Shown here: piece after piece, positions 24,205 to 31,875 of the stretch | Numbering within the stretch: position 1 is the first letter of the stretch | Layout: the number at the start of each line of letters is the position of its first letter | DNA from: Actinomycetes bacterium | GTDB taxonomy: Bacteria; Actinomycetota; Actinomycetes; Propionibacteriales; Nocardioidaceae | Length of the DNA: 64,000 nt | Direction: 5' to 3' | Assembly (NCBI GenBank): GCA_023396115.1 | Contig: JAEWXC010000015.1 | Coordinates: forward strand, 62,001 to 126,000 | Notes under the pieces: generated by a model | The model's database searches: none | What the model saw: only the letters and a program-made list of their open reading frames with translations | What the model was told of the DNA's origin: nothing | Made by a program: the position numbers and the translations under genes

Positions 24205-25104
24205 GTGGCAGGCAACCCACGCTTCTGCACCCAGTGCGGCCACCCGCTGGAGATCGGCCGCTTCTGCACCAACTGCGGCGCCCCGGTGCAGTCGGGCCCG
24301 CAGGACACGGTGGTGCGGGGCACCCTGCCGCCGGTGACCGCCCCGATCGTCTCCCCCGCAGCCCCGGGTAGGACCACCCCGCCCGAGGGCGTGCCTGCCG
24401 CCCCGGAGCCGACGGACTGGGCCACCCCGACCGGGCCGCCGCGGCGGGAACGGACCCGCCGGGCCCCGTGGATCCTGCTGTGGGTCTCGGCCGCGGTCGC
24501 GGTGGCGTTGCTGGGCTGGCTGCTGGGACGCAGCACCGGCGACGACGAGCCCGACTCCCGTCCCACGTCCTCCTCGAACGGCACGCCCGCCGAGGGCGAC
24601 GACTCCGCTGCCGGCACCCCGCCGGCCGACGAGGGCCGCGACCTGACCGAGGGTGCCCGGGTGGAGGCACCCCGCACGGCCCCGCCGAACGAGGACCTGA
24701 ACGGCAACCGGGTCACCTACGACCCGGAGAACCTGCTCGACGACGACCCCTCGACCGCGTGGCGGATGGAGGGCGACGGCACCGAGGCGACCCTGGTGGT
24801 GACCCTGGCCGCGGAGGCCGAGGTGACCCGGGTCGGTCTGGTCAACGGCTACGCCAAGGTGGACGGGGACACCGACTGGTACCCGCGCAACCGCCGGGTG
24901 ATGCGTGTGCGCTGGACCTTCGACGACGGCAGCAGCGTCGAGCAGCCGATGATCACCACGCCGCAGCTGCAGATGATGAGCACCACCGCCCGGACCCGGA
25001 CGATCCGGATCACGCTGCTCGACGTCAGTGCCCCCGGGAAGCCGAACGGGCGCAACTACACGGCACTGAGCGAGCTCGCGGTCCTCGGCACCCCTGCCTC
25101 CTGA
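24205..25104 (+). CDS. Zinc-ribbon, membrane-anchored NADase-type glycan-binding protein
   Basis: A 299-residue protein. Two CxxC pairs (FCTQCG, residues 8-11; FCTNCG, 21-24) form an N-terminal zinc ribbon, followed by a Pro-rich cytoplasmic linker, a membrane helix (about 89-107), an acidic Ser/Thr/Pro linker, and a C-terminal beta-sandwich (about 165-299) with NLLDDDPSTAWRMEG and the NGYAK/NRRV pattern of NADase-type (discoidin-like) glycan-binding domains. The GTG at 24205 has GGGAGAG upstream. Likely an envelope sensor or adhesin linking carbohydrate outside to a zinc ribbon inside; the role is inferred. Confidence 0.8.
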   Translation: MAGNPRFCTQCGHPLEIGRFCTNCGAPVQSGPQDTVVRGTLPPVTAPIVSPAAPGRTTPPEGVPAAPEPTDWATPTGPPRRERTRRAPWILLWVSAAVAVALLGWLLGRSTGDDEPDSRPTSSSNGTPAEGDDSAAGTPPADEGRDLTEGARVEAPRTAPPNEDLNGNRVTYDPENLLDDDPSTAWRMEGDGTEATLVVTLAAEAEVTRVGLVNGYAKVDGDTDWYPRNRRVMRVRWTFDDGSSVEQPMITTPQLQMMSTTARTRTIRITLLDVSAPGKPNGRNYTALSELAVLGTPAS

Positions 25105-25122
25105 GTCCGCGTCCACCCCGCT

Positions 25123-25185
25123 GGTCGAGCCGCCCCCGGGGGTCGAGCCTGCCGAGACCCCCCGGTGGTCGAGCCTGCCGAGACC
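25123..25185. repeat. GGTCGAGCCTGCCGAGACC-type interspersed repeat
   Basis: Two exact 19-bp copies (25141-25159 and 25167-25185) and a truncated one (25123-25130) lie in the 86-bp gap between convergent genes. Each copy is partly self-complementary (GGTC ... GACC). Sequences of this kind are scattered through Nocardioides genomes, as remembered. Confidence 0.8.
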
Positions 25186-25190
25186 CGGCG

Positions 25191-26195
25191 TCAGACCTCG
25201 AGCAGCCGTCCCAGCACCGCCGCAGCACGCTCCGCGTCCGGACGGGTGACGCCCAGGTGGGTGACCAGCCGGACCGCGCGGGGACCAACCGCGGAGACGA
25301 TCACGCCCTGCTCGGCGGCCCTGGCCACCAGGCCTTGGGCGTCGAGGTGCGGGACCACCACGATGTTGGTCTCCACCTGTGCCGGGTCCACCCCGCAGGC
25401 TCGCGCCAGCAGGGCGGCGTTCGCGTGGTCCTCGGCGAGCCGCTCCACGTGGTGGTCCAGGGCGTGCAGCCCGGCCGCGGCCAGGATGCCGGTCTGCCGC
25501 ATCCCGCCGCCCATCCGCTTGCGCCGCACCCGGGCCTGCTCGACCACCTCGGCGCTGCCGACCAGCAACGACCCGACCGGAGCCCCCAGTCCCTTGGACA
25601 GGCAGACGGCGAGCACGTCGGTCAGGGCCCCGTAGACCCCCAGCGGGGTGCCGGTGGCGACGTGGGCGTTCCAGATCCGGGCGCCGTCGGTGTGCACCCG
25701 GGCCCCGTGGGCGTGGGCGAAGTCGCGCACCGCGGCGAGATCGGCCAGGTCCTGCACCGTCCCGCCGGCGAAGTTGTGGGTGTTCTCCACCGAGACCGCG
25801 GCGGTCCGCACGAAGAAGGGCCCCATCTCGGGAGCGAAGAGGTGCTCCACCGCGGCCGGGTCCACCCGGCCCCGCGGGTCGGTCCAGGTCCGCATGGTCA
25901 GCCCGGTGAATGCCCCGTGCGCGCCCAGCTCGGCCCGCGCGATGTGCGCCGAGGACTCACACAGGACCTCCTCGCCGGGTCCGACCAGGGCGGCCACGGC
26001 CAGCACGTTGGCCATCGAGCCGGTGGGGCAGAACAGTGCCGCCTCGTGCCCGAACAGGCCGGCGACCCGCTCCTCCAGCGCCCGGGCGGTGGGATCCTCG
26101 CCGTAGACGTCGTCACCGACCTCGGCGCGCGACATCGCCAGCCGCATCGCCTCGGTGGGCGCGGTGAGCGTGTCGGAGCGGAGGTCGACGACCAC
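25191..26195 (-). CDS. Threonine aldolase family protein
   Basis: A 334-residue PLP-dependent fold-type I enzyme. VDLRSDTLTAPTEAMR, GDDVYGEDP, ALFCPTGSMANVLA, HTDGARIWNA and the lysine motif CLSKGLGAPVGS match low-specificity L-threonine aldolases, which cleave threonine/allo-threonine to glycine and acetaldehyde. The GTG at 26195 lies nine bases after the class II DAHP synthase stop, with no strong ribosome site, suggesting coupling to that gene. Confidence 0.92.
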   Translation of the reverse strand: MVVDLRSDTLTAPTEAMRLAMSRAEVGDDVYGEDPTARALEERVAGLFGHEAALFCPTGSMANVLAVAALVGPGEEVLCESSAHIARAELGAHGAFTGLTMRTWTDPRGRVDPAAVEHLFAPEMGPFFVRTAAVSVENTHNFAGGTVQDLADLAAVRDFAHAHGARVHTDGARIWNAHVATGTPLGVYGALTDVLAVCLSKGLGAPVGSLLVGSAEVVEQARVRRKRMGGGMRQTGILAAAGLHALDHHVERLAEDHANAALLARACGVDPAQVETNIVVVPHLDAQGLVARAAEQGVIVSAVGPRAVRLVTHLGVTRPDAERAAAVLGRLLEV

Positions 26196-26204
26196 GGCGC
26201 CGGG

Positions 26205-27557
26205 TCAGGCCTTGCGGGCGGCGCTGGCCTGCTTGAGCATCTCGGCGACCAGGAACGCCAGCTCCAGGGACTGCACCCGGTTCAGGCGCGGGTCGACGAC
26301 CGACTCGTAGCGGTGCGCGAGCCCCGCCTCGTCGATCTCCTCGCCGCCGCCGAGCACCTCGGTGACGTCGTCGCCGGTCATCTCGGCGAGCACGCCGCCG
26401 GGCCAGGTGCCGCAGGCGCGGTGCACGTCGAAGAAGCCCTGGACCTCGTCGATCACGTCGTCGAAGTTGCGGGTCTTGTACCCGTTGGACGCCTCGAAGG
26501 TGTTGCCGTGCATCGGGTCGCAGACCCACGCCACGGCCAGGCCCTCGGCGGCGACCCGCTCCACGATCGGACGCAGGCCCTCGCGGATCTTCGAGGCACC
26601 GAACCGGGTGATGAACGTGAGCCGGCCGGGCTCGTTGTCGGGGTTCAGCGCCCGGGCCAGCGCCACCGCGTCCTCGGGGCTGGCCGTCGGGCCGAGCTTC
26701 ACGCCGATCGGGTTGCGGATCGACTTGAAGTACTCCACGTGGGCGCCGTCGAGCTGGCGGGTGCGCTCCCCGATCCACACGAAGTGGCCCGAGACGTTGT
26801 AGGGCAGCTCGGTGCGCGAGTCGATGCGGGTCATCGCGTGCTCGTACTCCATGAGCAGCGCCTCGTGGCTGGAGTAGAAGTCGACGCGGTGGAACTCGTC
26901 GGGGTCGGCGCCGATCGCGCCGAGGAAGTCCAGGGCCTTCTCGATCTCGTTGGCCAGCTGCTCGTACTGCTGGGCGAACGGCGAGGTGCGGACGAAGTCG
27001 GTGTTCCAGGTGTGCACCTGGCGCAGGTCGGCGTAGCCACCCGTGGTGAACGCACGGATCAGGTTGAGGGTCGCGGCCGAGGCGTTGTAGACGTCGACCA
27101 TCCGCTGCGGGTCCGGGATCCGGGACTCGGGGGTGAAGTCGAAGCCGTTGACCGCGTCACCGCGGTAGGCGGGCAGGGTGACGCCGTCGCGGGTCTCGGT
27201 GTCGGAGCTGCGCGGCTTGGCGTACTGACCGGCCAGACGGCCGACCTTCACCACCGGCACGGAGCCGGCGTAGGTCAGCACCACGGCCATCTGCAGCAGC
27301 ACCCGCAGCTTGTTGCGGACGTTGTCGGCGGTGACGCCGTCGAAGGTCTCGGCGCAGTCGCCGCCCTGGAGCAGGAACGCCTCGCCCCGGGTGACGGCCG
27401 CGAGCTTCTCGGTGAGCTCGTCGCACTCACCGGCAAAGACCAGCGGGGGCAGGGTGCGCAACCGGTCCACGGTGCCGGCCACGGCCTGGGCATCGGGGTA
27501 CGTCGGCTGCTGCAGGGGGCCGAGGGCGTGCAGCTGCTCGAGACTGGGAAGGGTCAC
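26205..27557 (-). CDS. aroG: DAHP synthase, class II
   Basis: A 450-residue plant/mycobacterial-type DAHP synthase. FLLQGGDCAETF, the RSSDTETRDGVTLPAYRGD loop, HTWNTDF, GHFVWIGERTRQLDGAHVE, NPIGVKLGP and WVCDPMHGNT are all present. The GTG at 27557 is preferred to an ATG three codons earlier, because that ATG lies inside the TAGCAT -10 box, which then sits seven bases before the GTG as in the other leaderless genes here. It matches aroG (Rv2178c), close to pknL in mycobacteria. It is redundant with the class I enzyme nearby. Threonine aldolase follows. Confidence 0.93.
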   Translation of the reverse strand: MTLPSLEQLHALGPLQQPTYPDAQAVAGTVDRLRTLPPLVFAGECDELTEKLAAVTRGEAFLLQGGDCAETFDGVTADNVRNKLRVLLQMAVVLTYAGSVPVVKVGRLAGQYAKPRSSDTETRDGVTLPAYRGDAVNGFDFTPESRIPDPQRMVDVYNASAATLNLIRAFTTGGYADLRQVHTWNTDFVRTSPFAQQYEQLANEIEKALDFLGAIGADPDEFHRVDFYSSHEALLMEYEHAMTRIDSRTELPYNVSGHFVWIGERTRQLDGAHVEYFKSIRNPIGVKLGPTASPEDAVALARALNPDNEPGRLTFITRFGASKIREGLRPIVERVAAEGLAVAWVCDPMHGNTFEASNGYKTRNFDDVIDEVQGFFDVHRACGTWPGGVLAEMTGDDVTEVLGGGEEIDEAGLAHRYESVVDPRLNRVQSLELAFLVAEMLKQASAARKA

Positions 27558-27564
27558 GGGGGCC

Positions 27565-27570
27565 ATGCTA
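27565..27570 (-). promoter_or_regulatory. Leaderless -10 box for class II DAHP synthase
   Basis: TAGCAT on the minus strand, seven bases before the GTG at 27557. It includes part of the ATG that a gene caller would choose. Confidence 0.55.
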
Positions 27571-27618
27571 CGTGCGGGTCCGGTGCCTCCGACGGGGCGT
27601 CCCGACCGGTGGCCGGGT

Positions 27619-28218
27619 TCAGCTGCCGGCCGGGTCGGTGAGCCCGAGGTAGCCGCCGAGCAACCGGCGCAGCAGCGCCAGCGCGGTCACGGTGTCGAGG
27701 GGTTCTCCGCCCTCGTCGGTGCTGTGCGTCACCCGGACCACCAGGGCGCCGATCAGGTCGGCGGTGACCGAGGCCTCGGGCTCCCCCATCGCGCTCAGCG
27801 CCTCCACCAGCGGCTGGCGCAGCTCGTCGTGGAAGCGCTGCATCGGCCCGGCCAGCAGCTGCGGGTCGACCACCCGGGTCAGCGCCTGGGCGGCCGCCTG
27901 CTCGGCGGAGCCGAAGAGGTCGACGTTGGCCTCCACGTAGGCCCACACCTGCTCGGCCGGTGATCCGGCGGCCCGGACCCGGGCCAGCACCTGGCCGGAC
28001 CAGTCGGGCAGCACCTCGTCGACCACCGCCACCATCAGCTCCTCGGCCGAGGAGACGTAGGAGTAGACGCTGGAGCGGGCCAGCCCGGCCCGCTCCCCGA
28101 CCGCAGCCAGGCTGGGTGCCTCGCCGGTCTCGGCGAGCAGCTCACGCGCGGCGTCGAGCAGGGCCCGGCGCATCTGCGCCCGGTGCTCGGCGACGGTGGC
28201 GGCCTGGATCCGCGGCAC
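27619..28218 (-). CDS. TetR-family repressor
   Basis: A 199-residue regulator. The N-terminal helix-turn-helix (LAAVGERAGLARSSVYSYVSSAEEL) is typical of TetR proteins; the all-helical ligand domain follows. The GTG at 28218 has AGGAGGAA upstream. It is the last gene of the operon permease - ATPase - tetR, about 120 bp after the ATPase gene with a hairpin between. The two palindromes on the operon promoter (30202-30243) are its likely operators, giving autorepression and ligand-induced export. Confidence 0.9.
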   Translation of the reverse strand: MPRIQAATVAEHRAQMRRALLDAARELLAETGEAPSLAAVGERAGLARSSVYSYVSSAEELMVAVVDEVLPDWSGQVLARVRAAGSPAEQVWAYVEANVDLFGSAEQAAAQALTRVVDPQLLAGPMQRFHDELRQPLVEALSAMGEPEASVTADLIGALVVRVTHSTDEGGEPLDTVTALALLRRLLGGYLGLTDPAGS

Positions 28219-28279
28219 GGTTCCTCCTGGTCTGGTGCGGTCGGCTGGGGCCCAGTCTCCCCCGGGACGGCCCCCGGCG

Positions 28280-28313
28280 CAGCCCCGGGGGCGGGGCCGC
28301 GCCCGCGGGGCTG
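28280..28313 (-). terminator. Hairpin between ABC ATPase and tetR
   Basis: CAGCCCCG/CGGGGCTG outer arms and GGGCG/CGCCC inner arms with one G-G mismatch and a 6-base loop. It may partly uncouple the repressor from the exporter genes. Confidence 0.5.
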
Positions 28314-28339
28314 GCGGGGTCGGGGTCGAAGGACAGGGG

Positions 28340-29053
28340 TCAGGCGGGGCCGAGGCGACCGTCGACCATCTCCAGCACCCGGTCGCAGTGGTGCAGGACG
28401 TCGTGGTCGTGGGTGACCATGACCGCGGCGACACCGTGCTCGCGGGCCTCGGCGGCGAGCAGGGCGACCACGTCCTGGCTGCGCTGCCGGTCCAGGGCTG
28501 CGGTCGGTTCGTCGACCAGCAGCACGGCCGGGCGGTGCACCAGGGCCCGGGCGATCCCGACCCGCTGGCGCTCACCACCGGACAGCTGGTGCGGCCGCTT
28601 GTTGGCCCGGTGCTCCATGCCGACCTCGGCCAGCAGCTCGGCGGGGTCGCGCGGGTCGCTGACCCGGCTGAAGGTCAACGGGTAGCGCACCTGGTCGATC
28701 GCGGTCAGCGCTGGCAGCAGGTTGTTGGACTGGAACACGAACCCGATCCGGTCCCGCCGGGTGGCGGTGAGCTGGCGGTCGGTGGCGGCGACCAGGTCCA
28801 CCCCGGCGACGGTGACCTGACCGCTGTCGGGCCGGGTCAGCGCGCCGGCGACGGCGAGCAGGCTCGACTTGCCCGAGCCGGACGGGCCGACGACGGCAAC
28901 CAGCTCGCCGGGGGCGACGTCGAGGTCGACGGAGTCCAGGGCCGTCACTGTCTCCTCCCCGTCACCGTGGGTCAGCGTCACGCCGTGCAGGTGCAGGCCG
29001 GCGCCGGTGGGGTTCTCGACGGGGCTCGGTGCCCCGCTGTGCACGGTGCTCAT
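28340..29053 (-). CDS. ABC transporter ATP-binding protein (MacB/LolD type)
   Basis: A 237-residue ATPase: Walker A GPSGSGKSS, Q-loop VFQSNNLLPALT, signature LSGGERQRVGIARAL, Walker B VLLVDEPTAALD, and the His switch VTHDHDV. The subtype matches ATPases that pair with FtsX-like permeases. Its ATG overlaps the permease stop by 4 nt (ATGA). Confidence 0.93.
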   Translation of the reverse strand: MSTVHSGAPSPVENPTGAGLHLHGVTLTHGDGEETVTALDSVDLDVAPGELVAVVGPSGSGKSSLLAVAGALTRPDSGQVTVAGVDLVAATDRQLTATRRDRIGFVFQSNNLLPALTAIDQVRYPLTFSRVSDPRDPAELLAEVGMEHRANKRPHQLSGGERQRVGIARALVHRPAVLLVDEPTAALDRQRSQDVVALLAAEAREHGVAAVMVTHDHDVLHHCDRVLEMVDGRLGPA

Positions 29054-30183
29054 CGGCTGCCTCCCAGGGCGCTCAACGGGTCGACGCGGGTGATCCGCAG
29101 GACGGCGACGGCGGCCCCGAGCATGCCCAGCACGAGCAGCCCGGACGCGGCGACCGTCACCGGGGCCGCCTCCAGGGAGAACGGCATCGGGGTGCTGGTC
29201 AGGAAGGCGCCCAGCCCCAGGCCGGCCGCCAGGCCGACCGCGATGGAGGCGACCAGCAGCACCAGCGACTGCACCAGGCTGTCGCCGAGCAGGCGTCCGG
29301 TGGAGGCACCGAGGGCGCGGCTGACCGCGATCTCGCCGCGCCGCTGGATGGTCACGACGGTGAAGAACGCCCCGACCACCAGCGCGGAGATGGCGTAGAG
29401 GAAGCCCTGGATCAGGTCCAGCGTCATCGTCTCGGCGGTGTAGCCGGGGCTCGCCCCGAACGACTCCTCCAGGGTCATGGTGGTGGTCCCGGCCGCCTCG
29501 TCGCCGGCCGTGACCACGGCGGGGTCGACGTCGTCGGCCAGCTGCAGGGCCAAGGCGGTGAACTCGCGGTGCACGTGGGCGGGAGCCTCCTCACCCGCGC
29601 GCACCCCGGCCTTGATCTCCTGCCAGGTGCCCAGCGGGACGTAGGCGACGTCGACGTGACCGAAGGTGGCCTGGTCGGCCAGCACACCGACCACCCGCAG
29701 CTCGGTGCCCAGGGTGTCGACGGTGACCGTGTCGCCCAGCTCGACGCCCTCGTCCAGCAGGGTGGGGCTGACCAGGATGCCGTCCTCACCGGCCAACTGC
29801 TCACCGGTGGCGGCGCTCGGCTCCAACCAGGAGCCGGGCTCGATCCCGAACAGCGCCAGGTCGACCTCGACGCCCCGGTCGGTGCGGCCGTTGACCAGGG
29901 TGTTGCCGAACGGTGCGGCCCCCGCCACGCCCTCGGCGTCGGCCCAGGCGTCGAGCTCGGCGTCGGTGACCACCGAGCGGGAGTAGGCGGAGTCGGTGGC
30001 GACGTCCTCGGTGAACGCGAGGTGGGTCACCGGCATCGCCTTGAGGCCCGAGACCCCGTCGTTGACCAGCCCGACCGACAGGCCGGAGAGCAGGACCATG
30101 AGCAGGGCCACGAGTGCGACCACCGAGCCCATCAGGGCGAAGCGGCCGCGCGCGAAGCGGAGTTCCCTCAGTGCCAGGAACAT
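29050..30183 (-). CDS. FtsX/MacB-like ABC transporter permease
   Basis: A 377-residue permease: an N-terminal helix (about 16-40), a large extracytoplasmic MacB-PCD-like domain, then three C-terminal helices (about 260-282, 308-335, 343-365). This is the four-helix layout of type VII exporters, which move peptides, lipids or drugs out of the membrane rather than import. First gene of the operon under the two TetR-type operators. Confidence 0.9.
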   Translation of the reverse strand: MFLALRELRFARGRFALMGSVVALVALLMVLLSGLSVGLVNDGVSGLKAMPVTHLAFTEDVATDSAYSRSVVTDAELDAWADAEGVAGAAPFGNTLVNGRTDRGVEVDLALFGIEPGSWLEPSAATGEQLAGEDGILVSPTLLDEGVELGDTVTVDTLGTELRVVGVLADQATFGHVDVAYVPLGTWQEIKAGVRAGEEAPAHVHREFTALALQLADDVDPAVVTAGDEAAGTTTMTLEESFGASPGYTAETMTLDLIQGFLYAISALVVGAFFTVVTIQRRGEIAVSRALGASTGRLLGDSLVQSLVLLVASIAVGLAAGLGLGAFLTSTPMPFSLEAAPVTVAASGLLVLGMLGAAVAVLRITRVDPLSALGGSR

Positions 30184-30201
30184 GGGCTGCCCCCGGTCTG
30201 T

Positions 30202-30250
30202 GTTGTCGACATCATGTCGACAACTTTACCGACAGCCTGTCGGCAACCAA
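30202..30250 (-). promoter_or_regulatory. Promoter with two TetR-type operators
   Basis: TTGGTT (30250-30245) and TAAAGT (30228-30223) on the minus strand, spaced 16 bp. A 15-bp palindrome CCGACAgccTGTCGG (30229-30243) exactly fills the spacer, and a perfect 11+1+11 palindrome, GTTGTCGACAT arms at 30202-30224, covers the start point. Both share a GTCGACA/CCGACA core. Binding by the operon's TetR protein is inferred. Confidence 0.75.
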
Positions 30251-30332
30251 GGTCGTGCGGGTGCGAGCCTCGTCGCGACCCGGTCACCCCACCCACCCAC
30301 ACCGCGGGTCACACCACGGGGCAGGCCACGCG

Positions 30333-31778
30333 TCACTCCAGGTGGTCGATGTCGCGGAACCCGGTGCGCTGGGACCGGACGCCGCGGTTGACGAACCACG
30401 TGACCACCCAGAGCACCACGCCCAGCGCGAGCAGCGAGCCGGCGATCTTGTACTGGATCATCTGCGCGTCGGTCCGCGCCCACGGACCCAGCAGGTAGGT
30501 GCAGCAGATCGCGCCGATCACCGGCAGCACGGTCGGGGCGCGGAACCCGTCCTCGGGGGTCGGGTCGCGTCGCAGCACCAGGCAGGAGACGTTGACGATG
30601 GCGAAGACGGCCAGCAGCAGGGTGGCCGTGGTGCCACCCAGGGCCGAGACCACCGAGCTCTTCTGCTGGGTCGCCACGACGGTGATCAGGCCCATCGCCA
30701 GGACGGTGGCGAAGGCGATCGCGGCCCACGGGGACTGGCGCCCCGGCAGCACCGCGGCCAGGCTGCGCGGCAGCACGTCCTGCTTGGCCATGCCGTAGAT
30801 CAACCGCGACGCCATCAGCATGTTGATCAGCGCGGTGTTGGCGACCGCGAAGACGGTGAGGAACGGGAAGATGTCGTCGATGGGGACGCCCGGGGCACCG
30901 ATCTTGACGACGTCGAGCAGCGCGCCGGCCTCGGCGTTGCTCGGGTTGAGGATCACCTCGTGCGGAACGACGGCCACCACCGAGACCGCGACCAGCACGT
31001 AGACCAGCACCGCGATGCCCAACCCGGTGAGCATCGTGCGCGGGAAGATCCTGGACGGGTCCTTGGTCTCCTCGACCATGTTGACGGAGTCCTCGAAACC
31101 GACCATCGAGAAGAACGCGATCGCGGTGGCGACCGTGACGGCCATGAACAGGCCCTTGTCGTCGGGGCTCTCGAAGACGGTGATCCGGTCGGTGTGCCCC
31201 TCGCCGCGACCGATCACCACGAACCCGATGACGATCACGATCGCCAGGGCGGTCATCTCGACGATGGTGAGGATGACGTTGAACTTGACGCTCTCCCCCA
31301 CCCCGCGCAGGTTGATCGCGGCCAGCACCAGCATGAAGACCAGCGCCACGGTGAGCACCGCGCCGCTGCTCGGCGCCTCGTTGCCGAAGCCCTCGAGCAG
31401 GTTGGCGGCGAGCAGCCGCGAGGAGGTCGAGGCGCTGGTGATGCCCGAGCAGACGACGGTGAAGGCCACCAGGAACGTGATGAAGTGGATGCCGAAGGCC
31501 TTGTGCGTGTAGAGCGCGGCGCCGGCGGCCTGGGGGTACTTGGTGACCAGCTCGAGGTAGGCGAAAGCGGTGACGGTGGCGACCGCGAAGGCGACCACGA
31601 ACGGCAGCCAAGCGATCCCGCCCACCTGCTTCACCAGGTCACCGGTGACCGCGTAGACACCGGCGCCGAGGATGTCGCCGACGATGAAGAGCAGGAGGAG
31701 TCGGGGTCCCAGCACCCGCTTGAGCTCGGAGGGCGACCCCTCGTCCGGTCCGGCCGGCTGCTGCTCGGTCGTCGTCAT
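30333..31778 (-). CDS. APC-family amino acid permease
   Basis: A 481-residue transporter with about twelve membrane helices. LLLLFIVGDILGAGVYAVTGDL carries the GxG-type helix break of the APC fold, and FFSMVGFEDSVNMVEETKDPSRIFPR is the conserved APC motif. The ATG at 31778 has GGAGG six bases upstream; the GTG one codon earlier is too close to it. Substrate unknown. It stands alone, back-to-back with the permease of the ABC operon's upstream region and divergent from the DUF1028 gene. Confidence 0.92.
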   Translation of the reverse strand: MTTTEQQPAGPDEGSPSELKRVLGPRLLLLFIVGDILGAGVYAVTGDLVKQVGGIAWLPFVVAFAVATVTAFAYLELVTKYPQAAGAALYTHKAFGIHFITFLVAFTVVCSGITSASTSSRLLAANLLEGFGNEAPSSGAVLTVALVFMLVLAAINLRGVGESVKFNVILTIVEMTALAIVIVIGFVVIGRGEGHTDRITVFESPDDKGLFMAVTVATAIAFFSMVGFEDSVNMVEETKDPSRIFPRTMLTGLGIAVLVYVLVAVSVVAVVPHEVILNPSNAEAGALLDVVKIGAPGVPIDDIFPFLTVFAVANTALINMLMASRLIYGMAKQDVLPRSLAAVLPGRQSPWAAIAFATVLAMGLITVVATQQKSSVVSALGGTTATLLLAVFAIVNVSCLVLRRDPTPEDGFRAPTVLPVIGAICCTYLLGPWARTDAQMIQYKIAGSLLALGVVLWVVTWFVNRGVRSQRTGFRDIDHLE

Positions 31779-31863
31779 CACGCACCTCCGTCGTCACACG
31801 GGCATCTCGCCCCACTCTGGTCCCCGCACCGGATTCCTGACAAGCCTCGACGCCGTGATGGCC

Positions 31864-31869
31864 TAGCCT
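31864..31869 (+). promoter_or_regulatory. Leaderless -10 box for DUF1028 gene
   Basis: TAGCCT ends six bases before the ATG at 31876. Confidence 0.6.
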
Positions 31870-31875
31870 CGCGCC

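Noticed and set aside
25123..25185. CRISPR-like spacing of the interspersed repeat
   Set aside because: Only two full copies with an 7-bp gap, no spacer pattern, and no cas genes in the window.
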